Shown piece by piece: positions 42,853 to 53,259 of a stretch of 64,000 nucleotides of DNA; positions within the stretch are counted from its first letter, which is position 1; the number at the start of each line of letters is the position of its first letter. This DNA comes from Mesostigma viride (taxonomy: Eukaryota > Streptophyta > Mesostigmatophyceae > Mesostigmatales > Mesostigmataceae), in contig RPFO01000015.1 of the NCBI GenBank assembly GCA_009746045.1, positions 1,700,529 to 1,764,528 of the forward strand, in the 5' to 3' direction. Both the position numbers and the translations under genes were made by a program. The notes beneath the pieces were generated by a model. It did not search any database, had not been told where the DNA came from, and saw nothing but the letters and a program-made list of their open reading frames with translations.

Positions 42853-43506
42853 ATTTGCGCAGCAACTCGTCAGCAGAGCTTGTGAGCTCCTGGTCCTTGC
42901 CGGCTGGAATGACCCTAGGCTGCTGGCTAGCAACCTTTATCCTCACACCAGGCCTACGACCCTCGATAGGCTCGCCACTCGTCGTGACGACCAAGGTTCG
43001 TGTGTGAAGACGCTCATTGCCTCGTTGAGCCTCGAGCTATATGCAACCTCGTTCCATCCTTGTTCCTCGGTCATGAGCAACGCTGGGCAACGCTACATTG
43101 CCAGAGCCTCGTATCGCTGCCTTGCATCCTCGTTGCAGGCAGCATACAGGAATCTCTGGCTATCCTGTGTCTAGGACAGCACAGGACCTGCCACAGTCCT
43201 GCAAGGACTTACATCCTTGCAGACCTGCTGGCTGGTTACTGGCTTCTACTAGCCACAGTACCGTTGAGTCCTCAGTACACTGTGTCCCAGTCACGTGAGA
43301 GTCCAGGCTAAGCCTGTGCAGGCACGGCCTGCCACGTGTCCTGTCCACTATGCCCTGAGTGTGCACCGCCCTCGCCCACCGGTCGGCAGTACTTCGGGAC
43401 TTGATAACTTTCTAGTCCCTTGTCTGTTCTAGGCGGTTGACACGGCGTTGGAAAGGTCTCCTCAACCTGCATCCATCTAGCACATTGGTGCCCCAATATG
43501 CTAACT
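42853..43506 (-). repeat. E5 3' LTR
   Basis: 654 bp, ATTTGCGCAGC...ATGCTAACT in plus orientation. The sense-strand purine-rich stretch AAAACAAGAAAGGGTTGG (complement of 43507-43524) precedes it, closely like the E3 tract. Confidence 0.93.
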
Positions 43507-44441
43507 CCAACCCTTTCTTGTTTTGGAGCTTGGACCAGCCTGAGAACCTATCAGCCACTGTCCCCACAAGCCTTCAGACATCTGATCCCTCCCAGAGACC
43601 AGACCTGCCTTTTCTTTTGGAACCTGAGGTGCCTCCAAATATTAGCTAGGCCTGCTCATTGGTTCAAAGGTTGCCCTCTGACCCACATGACATCCCAACC
43701 CTTTCTTTGGGAACCTGGTGTAGATTAAAGTTAGGTCTTCACTTAGTCAGAGGAGTTTGGATAGAGGAGTCCATGAACGTACTATTGTGAGTTCCTGGTC
43801 ATCCAGTTATCACAGGCGCCCGTTCATATGGCGCCCGCCACGGAGCCTCCTTTATCTTTTAAATCCTTCCAAAGACTGAGAGAGCCCTGACAAATGTTAG
43901 CCAACACATGGGGAGCCCATGTCCTCACTGAGTCTCACTCAGGATTCATACATGCCAGGCTGAGGTCAGCTGGGGAATCGAACCCCACCCCATATCCTCC
44001 AGGTTTGGATCAGCTCCTGGAACTGAGCATCACAAACAACAAGACATGACAATAACAAGATTATGTTTTATTATAAAGGAGTATAACCCATAGTGAGGCC
44101 CCTGGCAACCACGTCCAACATGGTCACACAACCAGGGATTTTATTAGCATGCAACAGGTTGGTTACAGAGAATATATACAAATGTACAGCAACCTGTTAG
44201 AGCCAACACTTGGGCTGCCCTTGCAGGGTCCATTCCATGAAGACCCAAGGCCCATTACAAAGTCCTTAAGACTCTTCTGCAGCTCCATGACAGAGCCAGG
44301 CGAAATTCTCAGCCAGGGGAGTGACTCCACCCTGACCCCTGTCCAGCAGAGTGTGTCTGAACTCTGAAGGACCTGCTGTCAGCCACCACGTGGCTGCCCA
44401 GCCCACTGGGATGCCTCCCACCTAGAGCAAGGCTGTTTGGT
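43507..44441 (-). other. E5 3' untranslated region
   Basis: About 0.93 kb with no coding capacity. The sense strand has the T-arm-like hairpin GGGGTTCGATTCCCC (43972-43986) in a position comparable to that in E3, plus GGCGCC motifs near 43815-43835. Confidence 0.65.
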
Positions 44442-47400
44442 CTACTCTGGCCCTCCCCCCTTGGAGGCCATGAGCCCACGAAGCAAAGGGTATTGCAGCT
44501 CAGCCTTCTCCTCCAGCTTGGTGAGAGCATCTGCAGGGTTGTCCACGCCAGCCACATGTTCAATGTTAGCTAAGCAAGACATTTCCTTGAGCAACAAATA
44601 ATCAAGGTCCCTGCTCCTGGCCAGCTGCCTGTGCACAAACTGCACCATGCCCATGCTGTCAGTTCTTACCAGTGTGTGCATCTGCAACCGACAGGAAGCC
44701 ACTTGACATAGCTGGTAAAATAGCTCCCTCAAGTAAAGAGCAGTATGAAGCCCTTCACAGATTGCCCTGCACTCAGCAATGTCACTGCTGGGAGTTACCC
44801 TGTTCTGCAACCGACTGTACCAGCAGACCAGAGAGGACTGTTCCTGCACCAGGGATATTAATGCTGCTGCACGGCCCCTGACCTCTGTGACCTTCCTACT
44901 ATCCATAGAACTGTCCACATAGAGCATCATGTCAAAAGGCCTGTACAAATCCAAAGGACCCAGCATGAGAGGGGGAGACATGCGAACAGCCTCTACCACT
45001 CTCTCAGCACCCACCTCAACCAGTTGGGAATCGGTCAACCGACTCAGTACCAACAGGTCAGGAGCACAAATGCTGGCCAGCCATGCCAACATACCTCGTA
45101 TTGTTGCACATCTGGCCTGGGTGATGGGCTCCTGCAAGGCATCTATGATCTGCTGAGGATAATCCTTACCACCCTCCAGCTGGATGGACCATGTACCCTG
45201 CTGATGGACCAAGGTCGCCTGCATTCCACAAAACACCATGGGCTCATTCTCAACCATGTACTGGATCTTACCCAGTTCAAACCGTTTCTGGATCCTGGCC
45301 AGAGTCAACTCTTGCCAAGTGGGATGGCCCAGGAGATGCAGATCATCACCATGCAGGGAGGCAAACGCTGGCAGCCCCTCATAGCTACCCTGAAACAGAC
45401 AAGGATCAACTGGAGAGACTGAGAGACCACAGACAGACCTGAGGTACTTCTCCAAGCTCTTCCTCCAGATGATGGGACTCGATCTAAGGCCTTCCACGCC
45501 TTTGAGAATCCTCAAATACCTCGTCTTCAGCTCTGCCCTCCACACTGCAGGCACCTTAACAAAGAAAGGGGGTATTGTGCGCCAAGTATCCTGTGCTTCC
45601 TGCTGATCACCCTTAAGAAAAGCCCTCTTGAAATCTACCAACACAGAGCTATAGGGTATCCCCTTCTGCAGAAAAGACAAATAAATGCACAACAAAATCC
45701 TCCATGTATCATGCAGCATCCCTGGTGTGTAAAGCTCCTCATCTGCTAACTGTCCAGTGCCATGGTACTCAGTCACAACTGGTCTAACATGTGGCACCTG
45801 CACGCCATCTACCTCCTTGAGCTTGAGGACAAACATCAATCTGAGCAGCTGGTGATCCTCAGGGAGGACATCCACAGGCTCTGCACAGTTGGCAACTATC
45901 CACTCATGCCCAGAAGCAACAAAGCCAAGAGTCCATGCCTTAGCCATCTTGGGGCTTTGCATCATCTCCACTAGCTTGCGCCAAGGTACAGGACTCGTTC
46001 CTGGGATCTGGTACCTCTGCACACCCAACTCACGTGGGTCAAACGTAGTAGGGAGGATCAGCAGGTCCCCAGCAATGGGCTCCTTTGTATCAGGACCCTC
46101 TGCCTCTAGACCCCTCACAGCCCTTACAGCCACACTAAGACCCTGGGAGTAGCGATATCTCTGCAAGGGAAGGCGGCCCTGCCCTTCTAATGCTAGCTCC
46201 TCAGAGGATATCCTCACCCCTGGTAAGCACAAGAAGTTCTGACCTAGAATGGCAGGCCCCTGATACCCTTCAACCACACTGAACGTGGTGGGCACCCCCA
46301 GGATAGGCACACTCACTTCTCCCAAGATCTTCATGGACACATTCCCAGAGAAATCAGACACAGCTAGGCAGCTAGGGGATGACCACTGCAAGCCTGCAGC
46401 ATCCTCTACCCTTAGAATGGACACCTGTGAGTTGGTATCCACTTCTAGTGCTGGTGCCCCACATGACCCCCATCCCGTGAGCTTAGATACCTTGGGATCA
46501 CGCTTGCTGTTCTGCAGAGCTCGAATGATGTCCGCCATAAGCAGCCCCCTGGACTGTGGTGCAGCCCTGGCCACCTCTGGCCTTGTGACAGACGTCTCAG
46601 CAGACTCCTGCTCACCCTCATCCATCCAGGACAGACCATAATCCAAGCATGGTGGGTTAGCATCTGCTGCCTGGCTCTCATCCTGCTCATCTCCCTCCAA
46701 GGGAGGATCAGGGCCGTCTTCAGGCCAGATTGCAGTTGGCCTTCTCTCCTTGACGTGAGCCCAGGATAGCCTGTACACGTGCTTGGGATTACTCTCCAAA
46801 GCCACCAGACAAGAATGGTTAGCTTCCTCAACATGGGTTACCTGCCCATCTTGCCACTTGCCACGCTTGCCTGGTAATGACGGTTCCTTCCACATCCTGA
46901 CCCTCAGTCCCACCTGGGGCCTCAGCATTTTCCAACCCTTGTCCTTACGCCTCAATCTGGAAAACACCCTGTCTGCCTTCTTCAGGCAGGCTGCCACCAC
47001 GTCCTGTGATAGCATACCAAACTGCAATGCCAGGGGAGAGACTGCCACACCATCATAGTAATAGGTTACCCTGTGGTTAAGCTGCTCCTCAATCCCCTTA
47101 CACCAAGCTGCTTTCTCTAGAGCTGATGCCACAACAGGCACACTCCTAGCTGCTAGCACCACTGTTTTTACTTCACGTATAGATCTCTCTACAGCTCCCT
47201 GCTGCCCATGGGATTCCCTAGGGACCACTACCAACTTACAAGGAAGCTGGTCAGCCAGCTTGATCAAGCAGTCAAACTGCAAGTCAGCTTGCACCTTGGT
47301 GTACACCCCAAAGCCTGGCAACAAAGACTGGAGACCCATCAACAGCTGATGCTCCTGCATTCCAGGAAGAATGGTCAGCAACCTATATCTGCTAAACCTA

Positions 47401-48029
47401 TCCACCCCCACCAACAGATACATGCCCCTGATGTGTTGGATGTCCACCTGGATATCCCCCCGCTCTCTAGCAGGTTCTCTGGCATGGGACTGTGGGAGGC
47501 GAACAGCATTCTCCTGACAGACACAATTCTGAGCAGCTGCACTGCAGGCCTCTAGCAAAGGCTCCTTGCCAATCTTCCAAGCAAACATCTCTGCCTGCTT
47601 AGAGTGACCAAAGATATGGTGTAGAGTGTTTCCAGCCTGAGCATAGCTCAACCCCCTGTCAGCCTGGCTGCACAGAGAGGAACGTGACAAAGACTGTGTG
47701 CTTGGGATAGCACGACCCACCTGCTGTTCTCTTGCTCCAGGGACCTCCTCCAAGGTAGCTCGGCTCCCAGAGCCAGCCCCGGTTCCCACAGAAGCTGCAG
47801 GTCCTTCCAGTCTGGCGGCTTGACTCCCAGAGTCAACCCCAACAACTGGAGACCCTGCACCTGCCACAGGCACAGGGAATTCCACTGCTGCAGCAGCGTT
47901 ATTGCAATCATTGAGTGGAAGCACCTCATCATTCCCAACCCCTTGCTGCTGCACAAGAGGGACACCCCCATTACTATGTACAACTGTTCGTCCCACTAGG
48001 GGTGATTGACTATTTACAGGGGACAACAT
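44442..48029 (-). CDS. pol: E5 pol polyprotein (integrase, protease, RT, RNase H), intact
   Basis: 1195 codons from an ATG 6 nt after the gag TGA, in the same frame. Residues 1-130: Ser/Gly/Gln-rich linker. About 130-175: HHIFGH...CVC, candidate zinc domain. Integrase triad D196 (VDIQHIRGMY), D249 (QADLQFD), E281 (GQQGAVERSI), then the C-terminal GKRGKWQDGQVTHVEE. Protease-like D531 in ALEVDTNSQVSIL with GPAILGQNFL. RT D799 (VLVDFKRAFLKGD) and D895-D896 (SLHGDDLHLL). RNase H D1039 (YVDSSMDSRK), E1086 (DIAECRAICE), D1124 (VRTDSMGMVQ), ending NPADALTK. RT and RNase H resemble copia, yet the protease lies after integrase. This is the best reference copy for the group in the window. Confidence 0.9.
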   Translation of the reverse strand: MLSPVNSQSPLVGRTVVHSNGGVPLVQQQGVGNDEVLPLNDCNNAAAAVEFPVPVAGAGSPVVGVDSGSQAARLEGPAASVGTGAGSGSRATLEEVPGAREQQVGRAIPSTQSLSRSSLCSQADRGLSYAQAGNTLHHIFGHSKQAEMFAWKIGKEPLLEACSAAAQNCVCQENAVRLPQSHAREPARERGDIQVDIQHIRGMYLLVGVDRFSRYRLLTILPGMQEHQLLMGLQSLLPGFGVYTKVQADLQFDCLIKLADQLPCKLVVVPRESHGQQGAVERSIREVKTVVLAARSVPVVASALEKAAWCKGIEEQLNHRVTYYYDGVAVSPLALQFGMLSQDVVAACLKKADRVFSRLRRKDKGWKMLRPQVGLRVRMWKEPSLPGKRGKWQDGQVTHVEEANHSCLVALESNPKHVYRLSWAHVKERRPTAIWPEDGPDPPLEGDEQDESQAADANPPCLDYGLSWMDEGEQESAETSVTRPEVARAAPQSRGLLMADIIRALQNSKRDPKVSKLTGWGSCGAPALEVDTNSQVSILRVEDAAGLQWSSPSCLAVSDFSGNVSMKILGEVSVPILGVPTTFSVVEGYQGPAILGQNFLCLPGVRISSEELALEGQGRLPLQRYRYSQGLSVAVRAVRGLEAEGPDTKEPIAGDLLILPTTFDPRELGVQRYQIPGTSPVPWRKLVEMMQSPKMAKAWTLGFVASGHEWIVANCAEPVDVLPEDHQLLRLMFVLKLKEVDGVQVPHVRPVVTEYHGTGQLADEELYTPGMLHDTWRILLCIYLSFLQKGIPYSSVLVDFKRAFLKGDQQEAQDTWRTIPPFFVKVPAVWRAELKTRYLRILKGVEGLRSSPIIWRKSLEKYLRSVCGLSVSPVDPCLFQGSYEGLPAFASLHGDDLHLLGHPTWQELTLARIQKRFELGKIQYMVENEPMVFCGMQATLVHQQGTWSIQLEGGKDYPQQIIDALQEPITQARCATIRGMLAWLASICAPDLLVLSRLTDSQLVEVGAERVVEAVRMSPPLMLGPLDLYRPFDMMLYVDSSMDSRKVTEVRGRAAALISLVQEQSSLVCWYSRLQNRVTPSSDIAECRAICEGLHTALYLRELFYQLCQVASCRLQMHTLVRTDSMGMVQFVHRQLARSRDLDYLLLKEMSCLANIEHVAGVDNPADALTKLEEKAELQYPLLRGLMASKGGGPE

Positions 48030-48035
48030 CTCAAG

Positions 48036-49381
48036 TCATGGCTTACCCACCTGGCCAGAGCCTGCTCCAGCAGACTTGGCCTGGTCTGGGCAGTCACGTC
48101 GCCAATGACCCGTCCTGCCACATCCAAAGCATTTGTCATCCTTCCCAGCAGCAGCCTTCTTCAGGCCACCCTGGTTCTGGCTGCTCTGACTGGCCTGGGT
48201 GCCCTGGCCCTGGCTCTTGCCTTGCCCTTGGCCACCCTTGTTCTGCTGACCACCCTGGTGACCACCAGCCTGCTGCTGACCCTTGCCTTTGGATCCCTGC
48301 TGCTGGCCCTTGCCACCCTGGTTACCATTCTGCCTGCGCCTGTTAGCCCTCTGACGCCTACTAGGTCTGGTTTCTCCCTGAGCACCCTGCCCAGGGGCGT
48401 CACCATGGACCTGATGAGCGGAGGCTGAAGGGGCACCAGTCACCTGGATTGCCTTGCAAGCAGCATTGTCAGATGGACGGATATTGAAAATAACCTTTTG
48501 CAAGGCTGGCCACGTCCCATCTGTCTGATCAGCAAACATCCTAGCTGCATTTCTCCCATCCACACTCAGCCCCATGCGATCCAGGAAGTAATCTGCCACT
48601 GCTCTATCAGTCAGATTGAAGCCATGCTTGGCCCCCTTCTCCCTGATGCGTGTGAGCCGCTGCAGCTCCTCAGCTATTGTGCCCTTGATCTCAAAGGTAT
48701 CATAGCTGAGCTTATAGTGATTAGTGAGGTTGAGTACCTTATCAGAAAACTCCTGACGTAGGCCCTCTAGGAACTGAGACCAAGTCAGCTTGTCCTTGAC
48801 AGCCTGCCTAGCCTTGTCCCTCACCCTCTCACTTGAATCCCTATTAGTCGTGGATGTGTGGAATACCTGCACAAGGTTGACAGTGGGATCTACAGAGCAT
48901 GAAACTAGCTCCATATCCTCCAACCACTTGTCTAGCTCTTCCTGTCCCACAGGAGGCTTGAGAGGCTTCTGGCCATTCATCACAGCCACAGCACTCATAT
49001 GAGGTCTAGTCCCAGGCAAAGCACGAGGGTCACTGCCAATGACAGCAGCTCCTACGGTGCTAATGGCGCAGGAACATAGCTGCAGGAACACCAGACGGAG
49101 GCACACATGGTCTCTTACCAGGTGCTTGCCGTTCAGCATCATTCTGGCCCTCCCCCGTCAGCACCACGCCGTCGGTTGGCCACCCTGCACGCTCCTCCCC
49201 TTGTGCCACCTCTTTCCTCTTCCGGTTGGACGCCCTCCTGCCATTGACGCCCTCTGCCGTTGGGATTGCCTGTCCCTCTGGCACGACGTTGGCGGGGCTC
49301 CCGTGTCTGCCCTTGCCTCACCCCCGCCATCCCCCGCTCCCGCCCCGCTCCCGCTGCCGCCCCGCGCGTGTTACGAAGCAT
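48036..49381 (-). pseudogene. gag: E5 gag with CCHC knuckle, two N-terminal frameshifts
   Basis: The start is the ATG at 49381 (MLRNTRG), by comparison with the better preserved E7 gag (51903). Frame changes near 49285 and in 49060-49140 disrupt the N-terminal 110 codons. From VGAAVIGSDPRALPGT onward it is intact: helical gag (LDKWLEDMELVSCSVDP, LTRIREKGAKHGFNLTDRA), a Gln/Gly/Lys-rich basic linker and zinc knuckle CFGCGRTGHWRRDC. It ends KP TGA CTT GAG ATG, with pol in the same frame. Confidence 0.82.
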
Positions 49382-49588
49382 TATAGAATACCACAGAAAA
49401 CACACGCAGATATGGCGCTGGAACCCACTCAGGCTCACGCACTTACTCCAGACGAGGCCGCCTCCTGGCTTGCACTCGCCTGCCCCTCCTCACGGTCTGG
49501 ACGCTGCTCAACACCCTCAGCAACCGTGTGGCTGCTGCTGCCTCTGCGACAATCTGGAGGTCTGGGTTAAACTCTCCCAGCACGCAGG

Positions 49589-50568
49589 TCACAGGTCGCC
49601 CGTCTTCCTTGCGTTCGACTGGATGTTGTGTCTCGCCTGGGTTGCGATGCCAAGCAAGATGCGCAACCACCGCTTACCGCCGCCGACAAGCTCGTTCTGC
49701 TCGCCTCGGCCGTAACGGTCGTACTCGTGAGTCACCTCACGAGGGATATGCAGATCAGCTCTCTGCCTTGCCTCGTAGGTCTCGGTAGTGCCGTCGCCCT
49801 CGTTTATCTGCTGGGCTGAGCGCTTGACGGAGCCCTCTGGCTTGTCAGTCCACTCAAAATGGACGTCTTCAGGCGTCTTCTCGACCCCTGCGACAATCTC
49901 CACCTCCGGACCCCACGCAGTGGTGGTTTCCGGCCTCGGTGTATCAAGCCTGGAGTACACTCCGAAAGGCTGCGTGGTAATATAGAACCTGTCTGCGTAC
50001 CCTCTCGACTCTTGCAAAAGGACAGCAACAAGATTCTCAATGGTTTGGGCAAATACCTCCGCCGTGCTCCAAGGATTTACCGTCTCCCGAGCACGCGCGT
50101 TCCGGATGATGTCGGCGTCTGGTACCCCCTCTCCTAGCACTGCTGTCGCCACCCAGTGGTTGAACAGTCTGGTGCTGCCGAGCGCTGTTGCCACGATCTG
50201 GCTAAGCGCCTCCCTGGCTAGGTCGAGACCGGCAAGCGTGATATGGGCGCCCTGATAAGCGACCTCCACACGATTAGCAGTTTCAGCTAGCGCGTCCGAA
50301 TGCGCACCAACTCTTCCACCGCCACTCGCCCCGTCTCACCTGGAGAAATCACGACGCGAGCCCGTTGAATAATCGGGTCCGCCGCCGCTGGCCTGTTGCC
50401 TCCCCCACTCACCGCCACCCACCCCTCTTCTGCCAAGTGCCTCGCTACGTAGGCCGCTTGCACGAATGTTGGAGCGTTTGCTTGGTTACGGTAGGGGAAA
50501 AACGCTTGCGCGTCTCTCTGCTCGTTCGCCTCACCAGCACCGTGGCTGCTTGACGATGAACCAGACAT
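49589..50568 (-). pseudogene. E5 pre-gag ORF (two frames), unknown function
   Basis: An ATG at 50568, 24 nt after the 5' LTR, opens 93 codons (MSGSSSSSHGAGEANEQRD ... AVEELVRIRTR). An overlapping second frame continues from about 50300 (HSDALAETANRVEVAYQG) to 49589, giving about 325 residues in total if joined by one frame change. It includes helical and amphipathic segments (LARHLAEEGW, LDLAREALSQIVATALG) and an acidic C-terminal half. No known domain recognised. Position and start distance match the E3 pre-gag ORF. The frame change may be a mutation, an error, or recoding. Confidence 0.55.
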
Positions 50569-50591
50569 GAAAGCGTGGAAGCAATAGTACG

Positions 50592-51245
50592 ATTTGCGCA
50601 GCAACTCGTCAGCAGAGCTTGTGAGCTCCTGGTCCTTGCCGGCTGGAATGACCCTAGGCTGCTGGCTAGCAACCTTTATCCTCACACCAGGCCTACGACC
50701 CTCGATAGGCTCGCCACTCGTCGTGACGACCAAGGTTCGTGTGTGAAGACGCTCGTTGCCTCGTTGAGCCTCGAGCTATATGCAACCTCGTTCCATCCTT
50801 GTTCCTCGGTCATGAGCAACGCTGGGCAACGCTACATTGCCAGAGCCTCGTATCGCTGCCTTGCATCCTCGTTGCAGGCATCATACAGGAATCTCTGGCT
50901 ATCCTGTGTCTAGGACAGCACAGGACCTGCCACAGTCCTGCAAGGACTTACATCCTTGCAGACCTGCTGGCTGGTTACTGGCTTCTACTAGCCACAGTAC
51001 CGTTGAGTCCTCAGTACACTGTGTCCCAGTCACGTGAGAGTCCAGGCTAAGCCTGTGCAGGCACGGCCTGCCACGTGTCCTGTCCACTATGCCCTGAGTG
51101 TGCACCGCCCTCGCCCACCGGTCGGCAGTACTTCGGGACTTGATATCTTTCTCGTCCCTTGTCTGTTCTAGGCGGTTGACACGGCGTTGGAAAGGTCTCC
51201 TCAACCTGCATCCATCTAGCACATTGGTGCCCCAATATGCTAACT
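50592..51245 (-). repeat. E5 5' LTR
   Basis: 654 bp, matching 42853-43506. The sense sequence directly after it is CGTACTATTGCTTCC, lacking a TGG-type primer site but sharing YGTAYT with E3 and E6. Confidence 0.93.
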
Positions 51246-51432
51246 GGGTTCCCCGTACTGACCAAGCACACCTGCCACCCACTGACCAAACACACGTTCC
51301 ACCCACTGACCAAACACACGTTCTACCCACTGACCAAGCACACGTTCCACCCACTGACCAAGCATACGTTCCATCCACTGACCGAGCATGAGTTTACCAT
51401 ACTGACCAAGCAGCCACCCACTGACCATGAAG
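51246..51432. repeat. 24-bp minisatellite, right part
   Basis: Continuation of the array at 42318-42847 with the same ACCCACTGACCAAGCACACG unit, starting with the right TSD copy GGGTT. Confidence 0.92.
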
Positions 51433-51895
51433 CAAACACTCGGCCTTGGCTGTGCTCTGATTAAGTAATTATTGTATAAATGAAATACCTGTTCTGATCA
51501 TGCACATGTTGTCTCCTTGATGTTGTCTCCTTGATAAACCATGTGCCCATGGCCGTGGCTGTCTTGGTGACTCGCATCATTCACGGGTTGTTCAGCTGCC
51601 AAAGTTGCCCTATTAATAAATAAATTAATTAAACTCGTGCTCCCGTTGGGGAGTCACGGAGCACTCCTAGACTAGCCCCTAGACTGCACAAACCCAACCA
51701 ACCAAGTAGCCAAGGCATAGGAGCCCGACCACCCAAGCCAAGGCCGCTGTCCCATCTCCCCAAATCAACGTACAGGGAGAATGAGGATTGTATAGTAGGG
51801 GACGCAGTTACGCGTCTATATGAATTAATTAATAGTAGTGGACTTGAATAAAGTCTCGAATAGTAGGGGCTTGGCCCCTACCGGGTCTACTTGTA
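51433..51895. other. Unassigned segment with candidate LINE 3' end
   Basis: Mostly featureless. At 51609-51660 the minus strand carries the hairpin GTGCTCC...GGGAGCAC followed by an AT-rich TTAA/TTTA tail, the same structure as at 13296-13345. Similarity to the E5 gag leader begins abruptly near 51896 (TTTATAATGCTTCGTAACAC). Confidence 0.5.
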
Positions 51896-51902
51896 TTTTA
51901 TA

Positions 51903-53259
51903 ATGCTTCGTAACACGCGCGGGAGCGGCAGCGGGAGCGGGGCGGGGGATGGCGGTGGTGAGGCAAGGGCGGATACGGGAGGTCCCGCCAGCGTCGTGCC
52001 AGAGGGACAGGCAATCCCAACGGCAGAGGGCGCCAATGGCATGAGGGCATCCATCCGGAAGAGAAAGGAGGTGGCACAAGGGGAGGAGCGTGCGGGATGG
52101 CCAACCGACGGCGTGGTGCTGACGGGGGTGGGCCAGGAGGATGCTGAACGTCAAGGCCCGGGTAAGAGACCATGTGTGCCTGATTCTGGTGTCACTCCAC
52201 CTGCAGCTAGTGCTCCGGGGCCTTTAGCACCGGTAGGAGCTCCTGTCATTGGCAGTGACCCTCGTGCTTTGCCTGGGACTAGAGCTCACATGAGTGATGT
52301 GGCTGTGATGAATGGCCAGAAGCCTCTAAAGCCTCCTGTGGGACAGGAAGAGCTAGACAAGTGGTTGGAGGATATGGAGCTAGTTTCTTGCTCTGTAGAT
52401 CCCACTGTCAACCTTGTGCAGGTATTCCGCACATCCACGACTAATAGGGATTCCGGTGAGCGTGTGAGGGACAAGGCTAGACAAGCTGTCAAGGACAAGC
52501 TGACCTGGTCTCAGTTCCTAGAGGGCCTAATATGTCAGGAGTTCTCTGATAAGGTACTCAACCTCACTAATCACTATAAGCTCAGCTATGATACCTTTGA
52601 GATCAAGGGCACAATAGCTGAGGAGCTGCAGCGGCTCACACGCATCAGGGAGAAGGGGGCCAAGCATGGCTTCAATCTGACTGACAGAGCAGTGGCAGAT
52701 TACTTCCTGGATCGCATGGGGCTGAGTGTGGATGGGAGAAATGCAGCCAGAATGTTTGCTGATCAGACAGATGGGACATGGACAGCCTTGCAAAGGGCTA
52801 TTTTTAATATCCGTCCATCTGACAATGCTGCTTGCAAGGCAATCCAGGTGACTGGTGCCTCTTCAGCCTCCGCTCATCAGGTCCATGGTGATGCCCCTGG
52901 GCAGGGTGCTCAGGCAGATCCCAGGCCTAGTAGGCGTCAGAGGGCTAACAGGCGCAGGCAGAATGGCAAACAGGGTGGCAAGGGCCAGCAGCAGGGATCC
53001 AAAGGCAAGGGTCAGCAGCAGGCTGGGGGTCACCAGGGTGGTCAGCAGAACAAGGGTGGCCAAGGGCAAGGCAAGAGCCAGGGCCAGGGCACCCAGGCCA
53101 GTCAGAGCAGCCAGAACCATGCAGTGTGGCCTGAAGAAGGCTGCTCCTGGGAAGGATGACAAGTGCTTTGGCTGTGGCAGGAAAGGTCATTGGCGACGTG
53201 ACTGCCCAGACCAGGCCAAGTCTGCTGGAGCAGGCTCTGGCCAGGTGGGTAAGCCATGA
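51903..53259 (+). pseudogene. gag: E7 gag, one frameshift before the zinc knuckle
   Basis: Starts MLRNTRGSGSG and preserves the N-terminal region broken in E5 (VPEGQAIPTAEGANGMR, RKRKEVAQGEERAGWPTDG). The helical gag domain is intact. A frameshift at about 53115-53130 moves the knuckle CFGCGRKGHWRRDC into the frame ending at TGA 53257-53259. The stop context is CCA TGA CTT GAT ATG, as in E5. Confidence 0.82.

Larger units (their letters stand above)
42853..51245 (-). mobile_element. E5: near-complete retroelement, gag-IN-PR-RT-RH, inserted in a minisatellite
   Basis: 654-bp LTRs (42853-43506, 50592-51245) flanked by TSD GGGTT (42848-42852, 51246-51250). About four differences between LTRs (for example A/G at 43014/50753), so a fairly recent insertion. 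Sense is minus: pre-gag frames (49589-50568), gag (48036-49381), in-frame TGA, intact pol (44442-48029), 0.93-kb 3' UTR, 3' LTR. The LTR starts AGTTAGC on the sense strand but ends CAAAT. Gag is frameshifted, pol is intact. Confidence 0.93.
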
